A stretch of 64,000 nucleotides of DNA from a bacterium (lineage in GTDB: Bacteria; Verrucomicrobiota; Verrucomicrobiia; Limisphaerales; UBA11358): NCBI GenBank assembly GCA_021780905.1, contig JAJXXW010000049.1, forward strand, positions 1-64,000, given 5' to 3'. The notes beneath the pieces were generated by a model. The model ran no database searches, was not told where the DNA came from, and worked only from the letters and a program-made list of their open reading frames with translations. The position numbers and the translations under genes are program-made. Below are positions 25,936-34,164 of this stretch, piece after piece; the first letter of the stretch is position 1, and every line of letters begins with the position of its first letter.

Positions 25936-27290
25936 AACAACCCATCAACCGCCGGGAATTTCTGGGGGCCACCGCCGCCGCCGGCGCGGGCCTGCTGCTG
26001 TCCTCGTGCAGCCCCGAATCCCGGCTCAAAACCGCCGCCGCCAAAGGCTCGGCCTTGAGCAAAATCAACATGGCCATCATCGGGTGCGGCGCGGAGGGCC
26101 AGGTGCTGCTGGAATCGCTCCAGGTGATTGAAGGCATCCGCATCGCGGCGATTGTGGACATCTGGGATTACCAGCGCAATAGCAACGCCCGCCGCCTCAA
26201 GGACAACGGCTTTGACGTGAACAGCTACAAGAACTACGAGGACCTGCTCGCGCATGAAAAGGATTTGCAGGCGGTCGTCGTGGCCACGCCGGATTTCTGG
26301 CACGCGCCCATCACCAATGCCTGTCTGAAGGCCGGGCTGCACGTCTATTGTGAAAAGATGATGAGCAACACCATCGAGGGCGCGCGTTCGATGGTGCAGA
26401 CCATGCGTGAAACCGGCAAGCTGCTGCAGATCGGCCATCAGCGCCGCAGCAACCCGCGCTACATCTTCGCCCTCAACCGGCTCATTCATGACGCCCAGAT
26501 TTGCGGCCGGTTGACCGCTGCGCAGGCGCAGTGGAACCGCGCCGTGTCGGACGACCTGACCTGGCCGAAACATTCCGACATATCGCCGGAGGAGCTGGCC
26601 AAATATGGTTTCAAGGACATGCATCAGTTCCGAAACTGGCGCTGGTTCAAGGGCCTCGGCGGCGGGCCGCTGTCCGACCTGGGCGCCCACCAGATCGACA
26701 TTTTCAACTGGTGGCTTGGCGGGCCGGCCAAATCCGTGGTGGCCAGCGGCGGCGTGGACTATTACACCACCCACGAATGGTATGACAACGCCATGGTGAT
26801 TTACGAGTATCAGACGCCCCACGATCATCCCATCCCGTCGGGCATTGTCCGCGCGTTTTATCAGGTGCAGACCACCACCAGCGCCGGCGGCGGTTACTTT
26901 GAAATGTTCATGGGCGACGAGGGCACCATCAAGATGTCGGAAGACCCGAAAATCACGAAGCTCTGGCGCGAGGACCGGTCCACCAAGGCATGGGACGAAC
27001 TGGTGGGGAAAAATTATCTGGGGCTGGACAATGCCGTCCCGGTGGGCGATGCCGACAAGGTGGATGTCCGCGAAACACCGCCGCCCCCGCAGTATTACAT
27101 CCCGGTCTCCTTCAAGAAAAAAATCCACCAGCCGCACCTGGAAAACTTTTTCAATGCCATCCGGGGCACGGCCAAGTTGAACTGCCCCGGCGACGAGGCG
27201 TTCAGCAGCGAATACGTCATCCACAAGGCCAACGAGTCCATCGCCGTGCAAAAAGTGATACCCATCACAACGCAAGAAACTGAAGCCTGA
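25929..27290 (+). CDS. Tat-exported Gfo/Idh/MocA oxidoreductase (lipoprotein)
   Basis: The 453-residue protein begins with a twin-arginine signal (NRREFLG, residues 7-13) ending in a lipobox (LSSC, Cys27), so it is folded with cofactor in the cytoplasm and exported. The Rossmann motif is GCGAEGQ, and the Gfo/Idh EKMM (YCEKMMSN) replaces the usual EKP. The substrate domain includes GGGPLSDLGAHQIDIFNWW. Such exported members are typical of Verrucomicrobia, Planctomycetes and Bacteroidetes and may oxidise sugars in the periplasm with a bound NAD(P). It overlaps the DoxX-like gene. Confidence 0.9.
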   Translation: MVKQPINRREFLGATAAAGAGLLLSSCSPESRLKTAAAKGSALSKINMAIIGCGAEGQVLLESLQVIEGIRIAAIVDIWDYQRNSNARRLKDNGFDVNSYKNYEDLLAHEKDLQAVVVATPDFWHAPITNACLKAGLHVYCEKMMSNTIEGARSMVQTMRETGKLLQIGHQRRSNPRYIFALNRLIHDAQICGRLTAAQAQWNRAVSDDLTWPKHSDISPEELAKYGFKDMHQFRNWRWFKGLGGGPLSDLGAHQIDIFNWWLGGPAKSVVASGGVDYYTTHEWYDNAMVIYEYQTPHDHPIPSGIVRAFYQVQTTTSAGGGYFEMFMGDEGTIKMSEDPKITKLWREDRSTKAWDELVGKNYLGLDNAVPVGDADKVDVRETPPPPQYYIPVSFKKKIHQPHLENFFNAIRGTAKLNCPGDEAFSSEYVIHKANESIAVQKVIPITTQETEA

Positions 27291-27313
27291 CACCGGAAAC
27301 ACATTGTTATCTT

Positions 27314-27952
27314 ATGAAAAAAATCATTGCCCACGCCGTTACCCTGGTTTTGCTGTCCGCCAGCGCGGCGCTTGCCGAGGACAAAGTTCCGCTCACCACG
27401 AAACTGCCCGATCCGCTGTTTGTCGGCACGCCCGTGCCCATCACCATCCCGAACCTGGAGCCGGAGGTGAAGAAATGGCCGGAATTCATGGTGCCCGCCG
27501 GCACGGTCAATCTGGCCGCCGGCAAGAAAGTCACCGCCAGTGACAATGATCCCGTTGTCGGGACGCTGGATCTCGTGACTGACGGTGACAAGGCCGGTGA
27601 CGAGGGTTCCTGGGTGGAACTGGGCAAGGGCAAACAATGGGTGCAGATTGACCTCGAAAAGGACGCCGACATCTATGCCGTGGTGGTCTGGCATTATCAT
27701 TCCCAGGCCCGGGTCTATCGCGACGTGGTCGTTCAGGTTTCTGACGACCCAACCTTCAACAAGGACGTGACGACGATTTACGACAATTCCGCCGCCGGCC
27801 AGGACCGGCCCTACATCGAAACCCGTTTTGGCAAACTGATTGACGCCAAGGGGGTCAAGGGTCGCTACGTCCGCCTTTATAGCAACGGCAATACGACGAA
27901 CAAGATGAATCACTACATCGAGGTCGAAGTGTTCGGCAAGCCGGCCGCCTGA
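27314..27952 (+). CDS. Exported discoidin-like (F5/8 type C-like) protein, paralog A
   Basis: The 212-residue protein has a signal peptide (1-21) followed by a short linker and a galactose-binding-like beta-sandwich: VNLAAGKKVTASDND opening, WVQIDLEKDADIYAVVVWHY strand pair, and the YVRLYSNGNTT close. This is the layout of F5/8 type C (discoidin) carbohydrate- or surface-binding modules. It starts 23 bases after the Tat oxidoreductase and is directly followed by a near-copy. It has no catalytic domain, so it probably binds glycan. Confidence 0.75.
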   Translation: MKKIIAHAVTLVLLSASAALAEDKVPLTTKLPDPLFVGTPVPITIPNLEPEVKKWPEFMVPAGTVNLAAGKKVTASDNDPVVGTLDLVTDGDKAGDEGSWVELGKGKQWVQIDLEKDADIYAVVVWHYHSQARVYRDVVVQVSDDPTFNKDVTTIYDNSAAGQDRPYIETRFGKLIDAKGVKGRYVRLYSNGNTTNKMNHYIEVEVFGKPAA

Positions 27953-27956
27953 CGCC

Positions 27957-28694
27957 ATGAGCAAATTCGTCCTTCAGAACATAGGTTGGGCTATCTTGAT
28001 CGCCTGTTTGCCTCTGACGGACGGATGCAATCCGACCCAACCGCCGCCGGCCCCGGAAAAAATTCCGCTCAATCCCGCTTCGAGCAATTCTGCCGCCGCC
28101 AGCGTTGCCCCGGCTGGCAACCTGGTTCCGCTCGAAACCAAGCTGCCGGATGTTTTGATAGCCGGCACGCCCGTGCAAGTCACGGTTCCCAACTTGGAAC
28201 CGGAGTTAAAGAAGTGGCCGAAATTCATGGTGCCCGCCGGCACGGTCAACCTCGCCCGAGGCAAGAAAGTCACCGCCAGCGACAACGATCCGGTCGAGGG
28301 CACACTCGATCTCGTGACGGATGGCGACAAGGCCGGGGACGATGGTTCCTGGGTCGAGCTGGGCAAAGGCAAACAATGGGTGCAGATTGACCTGGCCACG
28401 AACGCGGTCATTTATGCCGTGGTGGTCTGGCATTATCACCAGCAGCAGGTGCGGGTCTATCGCGACGTGGTGGTGCAGGTTTCCAGCGATCCGAAGTTTG
28501 AGCAGGATGTCACCACGATTTTTGACAATTCCGCCGCCGGCAAAGACCGTCCCTACATCGAAAACTACCTGGGCAAGCTGATTGACGCCAAAGGCGTGCA
28601 AGGCCGCTACGTCCGTCTTTATAGCAACGGCAATACGACGGACAAGATGAATCACTACATCGAGGTCGAAGTGTTCGGCAAACCCGCCGCCTGA
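27957..28694 (+). CDS. Discoidin-like lipoprotein, paralog B
   Basis: The 245-residue protein shares its C-terminal 175 residues with paralog A at very high identity, including identical closing motifs. It differs at the N-terminus: a lipoprotein signal (LPLTDGC, Cys24) and a Pro/Ala/Ser-rich spacer of about 35 residues replace the plain signal peptide. It starts 4 bases after paralog A. The pair arose by tandem duplication and one copy was re-targeted to a membrane. Confidence 0.75.
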   Translation: MSKFVLQNIGWAILIACLPLTDGCNPTQPPPAPEKIPLNPASSNSAAASVAPAGNLVPLETKLPDVLIAGTPVQVTVPNLEPELKKWPKFMVPAGTVNLARGKKVTASDNDPVEGTLDLVTDGDKAGDDGSWVELGKGKQWVQIDLATNAVIYAVVVWHYHQQQVRVYRDVVVQVSSDPKFEQDVTTIFDNSAAGKDRPYIENYLGKLIDAKGVQGRYVRLYSNGNTTDKMNHYIEVEVFGKPAA

Positions 28695-28710
28695 AAATGA
28701 AGCCGGCCGA

Positions 28711-30222
28711 ATGCAGAAGGAAGAAACAAAACCGGTCCTCTCGGTGAAGTCGTTTTTTCATTCAACCGTTTTCATCCGTCATGCCGTCTTCCTCCTGATC
28801 GCCCTGCTGGCGCTCGCCGTCCGTCTGCCGCAGCTTGGCGTCCGGCCGATGCACACGGACGAGGCCGTCAACGCCTTCATTTTGGGAAAAGTCCTTGCCG
28901 GCGAAAAATACCACTACGACCCGCAGGACCGCCACGGCCCCGCGCTGGCGGAACTCACGCTGCCGCTCGTCCGGTTGGCAGGCGCGGAAAAATTCTCCGA
29001 CCTCACCGAATCGGAGCTGCGACTGTCGCCCGTCCTGGTCGGCAGCGCCATGATTTTGCTCTTCGGCGCGGCGGCGGAAATGTTCGGCTTCATTCCCTGC
29101 CTCGTGGCGGCGCTGCTGTTCGCCTTCACGCCCATGCCGGTTTATTACAGCCGATATTTTATCCATGAAACCCTGTTTGTCCTTGCCACCTTCGGCCTGA
29201 TTCTGTCCGGCTGGCGCGCTCTGCAAAAAAACTCTCTTGGGTTCGCCGCGCTGGCCGGTCTCTGGGCCGCGCTGATGCTGGCGTGCAAGGAAACCGCCGG
29301 ACTCCATTTCTTCGCGCTGGGACTGGCGGCCGTCATTGCCTGGCGGTTGCGTGCGCCGGGGAAAATTCCGCCGGCTAAAACCTGGCTGGCCGGCGTGTCC
29401 ACCTTCCTGGCCGCGGGAATTTTGTTGTTCACCTGGGGCGGAGAAAACTGGTCGGCACTGGCTGATTTGTTCCGTGCCATCCCGCAGCTTGCCGCGCGCG
29501 CCGGCGGCGAAGGTCATCAAAAACCCTTCAGTTATTATTTCATCCTGCTGGCCGGCGGCGGGTCGGGAGCGGTAATCTTGGTTTTTTCACTGCTGGGATT
29601 ATTCCGCGCCCACCGTTCTTTCGCCCGTCTGACGCTGGCGGTTTATGCGATTTTGATCGTGGCGATCTACGACGCCATTCCCTACAAAACGCCATGGCTG
29701 GCGCTGAACTTCTGGCTGCCGCTAGCGTTGCTGGCGGGCTTCGCCGTCGAATGTTTTTGGACGGCCTGCGGAAAGTTTTATTTTCGCGCCGCCATTTTGG
29801 CGGGGTGCGCCGCCCTCGCACTGCTCGTCGCCCACGACACGCGGCAGCGGGTTTTTCTGAATCCCGCGGGCGAAAACAACCCCTACGCCTATGCGCACAC
29901 GACGGAGGACTTGTTGGGCCTGCCGGTGCGGCTGGCGGAGTTGGTGCGGCACAGCAAGCTGCCGAATCCGCGCATTGCCGTCGTGGCGCACGATGCCTGG
30001 CCGCTGCCGTGGTATCTGCGGAAGTATGCGCAGGTCGGCTACTGGCAACCCGGGCGGGAAACCGGCGCCGCCGATTTTTTCATCACCACCACGGACGTGA
30101 CCGGTCCGCTCGCGAAGAACTTGAATGATCATTTCCGCCCGGAATTTTTTGGCGTCCGGCCGAACGTCCTGCTCGTGCTGTGGTCGCCGGTCGTCGCGCC
30201 GCCAAGCCAGCCAACGCCATGA
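28711..30222 (+). CDS. Agl23-like membrane glycosyltransferase (GT-C fold, TIGR03663-type)
   Basis: The 503-residue protein has about 11 membrane helices and a GT-C signature early in loop 1 (RPMHTDEAVNAF, with the DE pair used by dolichol/undecaprenyl-linked transferases). The loop GEKYHYDPQDRHGPA resembles the family annotated as flippase-activity-associated Agl23. It probably moves a lipid-linked sugar onto an external acceptor. It follows the discoidin-like genes and overlaps the ApbE gene by 4 bases. Confidence 0.8.
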   Translation: MQKEETKPVLSVKSFFHSTVFIRHAVFLLIALLALAVRLPQLGVRPMHTDEAVNAFILGKVLAGEKYHYDPQDRHGPALAELTLPLVRLAGAEKFSDLTESELRLSPVLVGSAMILLFGAAAEMFGFIPCLVAALLFAFTPMPVYYSRYFIHETLFVLATFGLILSGWRALQKNSLGFAALAGLWAALMLACKETAGLHFFALGLAAVIAWRLRAPGKIPPAKTWLAGVSTFLAAGILLFTWGGENWSALADLFRAIPQLAARAGGEGHQKPFSYYFILLAGGGSGAVILVFSLLGLFRAHRSFARLTLAVYAILIVAIYDAIPYKTPWLALNFWLPLALLAGFAVECFWTACGKFYFRAAILAGCAALALLVAHDTRQRVFLNPAGENNPYAYAHTTEDLLGLPVRLAELVRHSKLPNPRIAVVAHDAWPLPWYLRKYAQVGYWQPGRETGAADFFITTTDVTGPLAKNLNDHFRPEFFGVRPNVLLVLWSPVVAPPSQPTP

Positions 30223-31049
30223 GCGAAATCCACATTTTCCGCCATCGCGCGATGGCCACGGAGTTTCAGGTGCGCATTGCGAACCGGGACCAAAACTGCG
30301 CCGCGCCGGCCGCGCACGCGGCGTTTGCGCTGGCCGACCAACTGGAATCGTGCCTGAGCCGTTTCCGCGCCGGCAGCGACATCACCCAACTGGCGCAGCT
30401 TGCGCCAGCCGAAAGCCTGCGGGTCAGTGAACCGGTCTTCGCCTGCCTAAAGCTGGCGCAGCGCATGGAGACCGCCACGCGCGGCGCGTTTTCCGTGACG
30501 GCGGCGGCGTTGCAGACGCAGCCGGTGAAGCCGCGCTGGTCGCTGTTGGCCCGGCAATCTTCCGTCCGGTGCGACGCGGGGAAACTGGAATTTGATCTCG
30601 GTGCCATCGGCAAGGGTTTTGCGCTCGACCGCATGGCCGCGCTTTTGCGCGAGCGGAGCTGTCCGGCGTTTCTGCTGGTCGCCGGCGGCAGCAGCATTCT
30701 GGCGGGCGAAGCGCCGGCAAGCCGGGCAGGGTGGGATTGCGGCTTGGGCGTGGATCATTCTTCCCGCCGTCACTGGCTGGTGAACAGCTCGTTGAGCGGC
30801 TCCGGCCTGGCGGTCAAGGGTGAACACATTTTAAACCCGCGCACCGGCTTGCCTAGTTCCAGCCGTCACCGGGCTTGGGCGCTGACCGGGACCGCCGCCG
30901 AATCGGACGCGCTTTCGACCGCGTGCATGATCCTGGACCAAAGGGAAATTCTCGGCGTGGTGAAACGTCATCCCGACTGGCTGGTGTTCTTGAGCGAGCA
31001 GGAAGAATGGCGGCAACTGGGCCGGCGCCCCGCGCCGCCGCGCGTGTAG
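30219..31049 (+). CDS. apbE: FAD:protein FMN transferase (ApbE)
   Basis: ApbE transfers FMN from FAD to a Thr/Ser of target flavoproteins outside the membrane. The 276-residue protein has the motifs FDLGAIGKGFALD, HILNPRTG and AESDALSTA. It is shorter than the usual 300-350 residues and has no signal peptide or lipobox. I start at the ATG in the ATGA overlap with the preceding gene. The target flavoprotein is not in this window (no Rnf, Nqr or NosR). Confidence 0.85.
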   Translation: MSEIHIFRHRAMATEFQVRIANRDQNCAAPAAHAAFALADQLESCLSRFRAGSDITQLAQLAPAESLRVSEPVFACLKLAQRMETATRGAFSVTAAALQTQPVKPRWSLLARQSSVRCDAGKLEFDLGAIGKGFALDRMAALLRERSCPAFLLVAGGSSILAGEAPASRAGWDCGLGVDHSSRRHWLVNSSLSGSGLAVKGEHILNPRTGLPSSSRHRAWALTGTAAESDALSTACMILDQREILGVVKRHPDWLVFLSEQEEWRQLGRRPAPPRV

Positions 31050-31144
31050 GTGGTGAGACCGGGCCGGGCCGGGGCACCATAGCAATCCCCAATTTTGCCG
31101 CTGTTGACAAAATCTCCCGGCCATTTATGGAACGTTCGCGCAGT

Positions 31145-32113
31145 TTAAAAACTTTCCGGTTCCTTAAACACTTTGGCCCAATCCATCTGGCCAAGGGCCA
31201 CGCCGGCGACGATTAAAATCATCGCCGCGCAAAAGGTCGGCGTGATGGGTTCGTGAAGAGTGAAGTGTGCCCAGGTGGTGGTGGAGAGCGGAATGAAATT
31301 ATTGAAGAGCATCACGCGGCTGGTCGGCCAGTGGCGCAGCGCGGAATTCCAGAGCGCATACGGCACCACGCCGCCAAAGATGACGGCGAGCGACTGGATG
31401 CCGAGGTGCGGGGGATCCAACACCAAGCCGTGCGTGGCGATTTCCACCAGCCCGACGGGCAGCAGCCAGACGCCGGACATCCACATGGAATTGGCCGCGA
31501 CTTCGACGCCGTGGACGGTCTGCGCGAGGCGGCGGCTTTGATGATTGTAATTGGCCCAGAGCAGGCTGGAGCCGAGGCCGCAACTTTCGCCGGCAAGATG
31601 GAAGCTGGAATTTTTCAGCGCCGGCCAGAACAGGACGAGCACCCCGGTCACCGCGAGCAGCGCTGCGCCGTAGCGCCGCGCGCTCGGCCAGTTTTTTTGT
31701 GGTCGTTGTTCCACCAGCAGCGCCCAGATGGGCGAGGCGCCGATGTAAAGCGCGACGTGCGACGCCGCCGTGAGGCGCAAGGCCCAGCAGAAGACGACAG
31801 TATAGGCGGCAAGGCTCAAACCGCCGCGCAGCCAGAGCTGGCGGTGCTGGCAGGAATTCAGCGGCTGGAATTTTCCCAGCAGCCTCGTGAAGCGCAGCGC
31901 GGCGAGCAGGATCAGGCCGGCCAACAGAAAACGTGTCGCGCCGGTGAATACGGGCGGCCACGCGGCGACCAGCCATTTGGTTCCGGCATTGTTGCCGCCC
32001 CATAAAAAAACGACCAGCAGAAGTCCGCCGGCGATGGGAGCGTTTTTTTTGCTTTCTGACACGCGGCGAGTAAAACGGGCGGGAAGCCGGTTGCCAATGA
32101 AAATCCAAACCAC
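31145..32113 (-). CDS. EamA/DMT-family permease
   Basis: The 322-residue protein has ten predicted membrane helices in two EamA repeats (GGNNAGTKW in the first, LGSSLLWANYNHQSRR at the second). DMT permeases export amino acids, nucleosides or drugs. The exact start is uncertain: the first codon here is followed by a basic stretch, and a GTG at 32062 (VSESKKNAP) would remove 17 residues before TM1. It is convergent with apbE. Confidence 0.8.
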   Translation of the reverse strand: MVWIFIGNRLPARFTRRVSESKKNAPIAGGLLLVVFLWGGNNAGTKWLVAAWPPVFTGATRFLLAGLILLAALRFTRLLGKFQPLNSCQHRQLWLRGGLSLAAYTVVFCWALRLTAASHVALYIGASPIWALLVEQRPQKNWPSARRYGAALLAVTGVLVLFWPALKNSSFHLAGESCGLGSSLLWANYNHQSRRLAQTVHGVEVAANSMWMSGVWLLPVGLVEIATHGLVLDPPHLGIQSLAVIFGGVVPYALWNSALRHWPTSRVMLFNNFIPLSTTTWAHFTLHEPITPTFCAAMILIVAGVALGQMDWAKVFKEPESF

Positions 32114-32169
32114 CGCTCCCGACCCGGAGCGGGCCGCGTCTCGTCAACCATCACCGAATCCACGGCCGG

Positions 32170-32388
32170 TCACCTGGCGTCAAGTTCCAAGATGCAATCG
32201 TGTTTCTTGGATTCCTCGAATAATTCCTCCAGCAGCGAACTGACGTGCGTGGCCCGGAAGTTCACCTCATCAATGACCGCTTCGGGGGATTCCACCAGGA
32301 TCATGCCGCCGCTTTCCGCGACCAGCAGGTGGGCGTGGGAACCGGTGTCGATGGTTGTGCCAATCATATGTTGACAGATTGGATCCAT
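32170..32388 (-). CDS. Small acidic hypothetical protein next to an IS1380 end
   Basis: The 72-residue protein (from MDPICQH) is soluble and acidic, with a Glu-rich C-terminal helix. Its frame continues upstream without a stop through the inverted repeat of the IS1380 element, so a longer 138-codon reading exists but is chimeric. Host coding sequence probably begins after the repeat, and the true original start may have been lost to the insertion. Family not recognised. Confidence 0.4.
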   Translation of the reverse strand: MDPICQHMIGTTIDTGSHAHLLVAESGGMILVESPEAVIDEVNFRATHVSSLLEELFEESKKHDCILELDAR

Positions 32389-32448
32389 ACCTGACCTTTG
32401 CTCCAGTTTGCAAAAGATGCAAGAGGTATTTTCAACGACTGGGCATAG

Positions 32449-33018
32449 CCCGGATATTTCATAGTGGTATTTGATTTTGGGAAAAGGCGGTGCGGAGGCG
32501 GTCTCCGCCGGCTGGTTGGGGAAATTGGGAAGCTCAACGACCGTTGTGACGCCGGAAGGCTCGCCGCTGGCAGTGTTTGGCGACACCTCCGGCAGGGGGA
32601 CTTTGCTTTCCAGAAAAAAGCCGGCCTCAACCGCTGGCGGGAGCCAGCGGTTTGCGTCGCTGCTGGCAGTGGCGGAACAAGGCTTGCAGCGGATAGGCGC
32701 GGCTCAACGGCACATCGAGCCGGCGCACCCTCACGCGCATTTGGCCCGCCACTTTCAACAGCTTGACCCGGACACTGCCCGCCGTCGCCCGCGCCAGCAC
32801 CGCCGTGACGCCACAACAACACCCCGCCAGCGCTGGAAAGGGTTCCCCCGGAAAAATCAGCCGCGACTTTTCGGGAACCGGGGTCTGGAAAGAGTCAGGG
32901 CAGTTCTCGACAGTCTGTCGGCGCAGCAGCGGTGAGTGGCGTTTTCATCGGCCTCAGTGTTTTCAAGCCTTCTGACGCGCTCGCCCCTTTTTGTTCAATC
33001 CCACTCAAAATATCCGGG
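32449..33018 (-). mobile_element. IS1380-family internal-deletion element (570 bp, intact ends)
   Basis: The ends are imperfect terminal inverted repeats: CCCGGATATTTCATAGTGG at 32449 and CCCGGATATTTTGAGTGG read from 33018 on the other strand. On the minus strand the transposase N-terminus is recognisable from ATG 32948 (ADFSGGTLSSAGGVLLWR, the IS1380 FSGG..SS.GG.LL block), although TGA interrupts it. It jumps to the C-terminal block VRVKLLKVAGQMRVRVRR, so the catalytic DDE core is deleted. It is a MITE-like derivative that could be moved only in trans. It lies just downstream of pheS, where pheT is usually found. Confidence 0.75.
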
Positions 33019-33051
33019 TTAAACGCAAGCTCCAATCCGTTCTGTGTGTAA

Positions 33052-34056
33052 TCAGAACTGTTTCAAAAACCGCGCGTCGTTCTCGTAGAAGAGGCGGATG
33101 TCGTTGATGCCGTAGCGGAGCATGGCGATGCGTTCGATGCCGAAGCCGAACGCCCAGCCGGTCCACACTTCGGGATCGTAGCCGACGGTCTCGAACACCT
33201 GCGGATGCACCATGCCGCAGCCGGCGATCTCCAGCCAGTCCTTGCCCATCTTCTTGACGAGCGCGTTGGTGAAATCAATCTCGTAACTCGGCTCGGTGTA
33301 GCTGAAATAGTGCGGCCGGAAACGTATCTTCACGTCGCTGCCCATGAGTTCGCGGAAGACGAATTCCACCGTGCCCTTGAGGTCGCCGACGGTGACGTTC
33401 TTGTCCACATAAAGCCCCTCGATCTGGTGGAAGGTCGGATTGTGCGTGGCGTCGGCGTTGTCGCGGCGATACACGCGGCCCGGCACGATGATGCGCACGG
33501 GCGGCGCTTGCTTTTCCATCACGCGAATCTGCACGGACGAAGTGTGCGTGCGGAGCAGGCGCTTGTCCGTCGTGTTCAAATAAAACGTGTCCTGCGAATC
33601 GCGCGCGGGATGGTCGGCGGGCGTGTTGAGCGCGTCGAAGCAATGATACTCGTCCTCAATCTCCGGTCCGTCGGCGACGGCGAAACCGATTTTGCGGAAC
33701 GCGCGGACGATGTCGTCGGTGACCTGCGTTAGCGGATGCAATTTGCCGAGCGCGCGGCGGCGGCCGGGCAGCGTGAAATCGGTCGGCTCTTTCGGCAACG
33801 CGGCTTTCATCTCCAGCGTTTCACGGCGGGCGGCGAGCGCGGCTTCGAGTTCCACCTTGGCGGAGTTGATGAGTTTGCCGGCGGCGGGCTTTTCCTCTTT
33901 CGAGAGCGTGCCCATCTGCTTCATCAGCGCGGTAAACTTGCCGTTGGGTCCGGTCCACGCGCCTTTGGTCTGTTCCAGCGCGGCGAGGTCGGTGGCGGCT
34001 TTGAGCTCCGTCAACGCGGTTTGTTTGAGCGGTTCGATTTCGTTTAGGAACGACAT
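33052..34056 (-). CDS. pheS: Phenylalanyl-tRNA synthetase alpha subunit
   Basis: PheS is the catalytic subunit of the (alpha-beta)2 enzyme. The 334-residue protein has the N-terminal coiled coil (1-100), motif 1 around LTQVTDDIVRAFRKIGF, motif 2 GRVYRRDNADATHNP and motif 3 GFGIERIAMLRYG. pheT, normally next, is absent: the IS1380 element begins 33 bases after the stop. Upstream, a sulfatase gene separates it from rplT. Confidence 0.97.
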   Translation of the reverse strand: MSFLNEIEPLKQTALTELKAATDLAALEQTKGAWTGPNGKFTALMKQMGTLSKEEKPAAGKLINSAKVELEAALAARRETLEMKAALPKEPTDFTLPGRRRALGKLHPLTQVTDDIVRAFRKIGFAVADGPEIEDEYHCFDALNTPADHPARDSQDTFYLNTTDKRLLRTHTSSVQIRVMEKQAPPVRIIVPGRVYRRDNADATHNPTFHQIEGLYVDKNVTVGDLKGTVEFVFRELMGSDVKIRFRPHYFSYTEPSYEIDFTNALVKKMGKDWLEIAGCGMVHPQVFETVGYDPEVWTGWAFGFGIERIAMLRYGINDIRLFYENDARFLKQF

Positions 34057-34164
34057 AAAAAAGGTTCAAAAGTCTAACCACAAACGGCGCAAAGGACACA
34101 TCGAAAATTCGCTCAGCCAACGGTTCGCCTGGCTTTGCGGTTTTTATTTCCCGCAGTAAAACCT

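Noticed and set aside
32170-32586. 138-codon frame as one gene
   Set aside because: Its first part is IS1380 sequence including the terminal repeat, so only the 72-codon 3' part may be a host gene.
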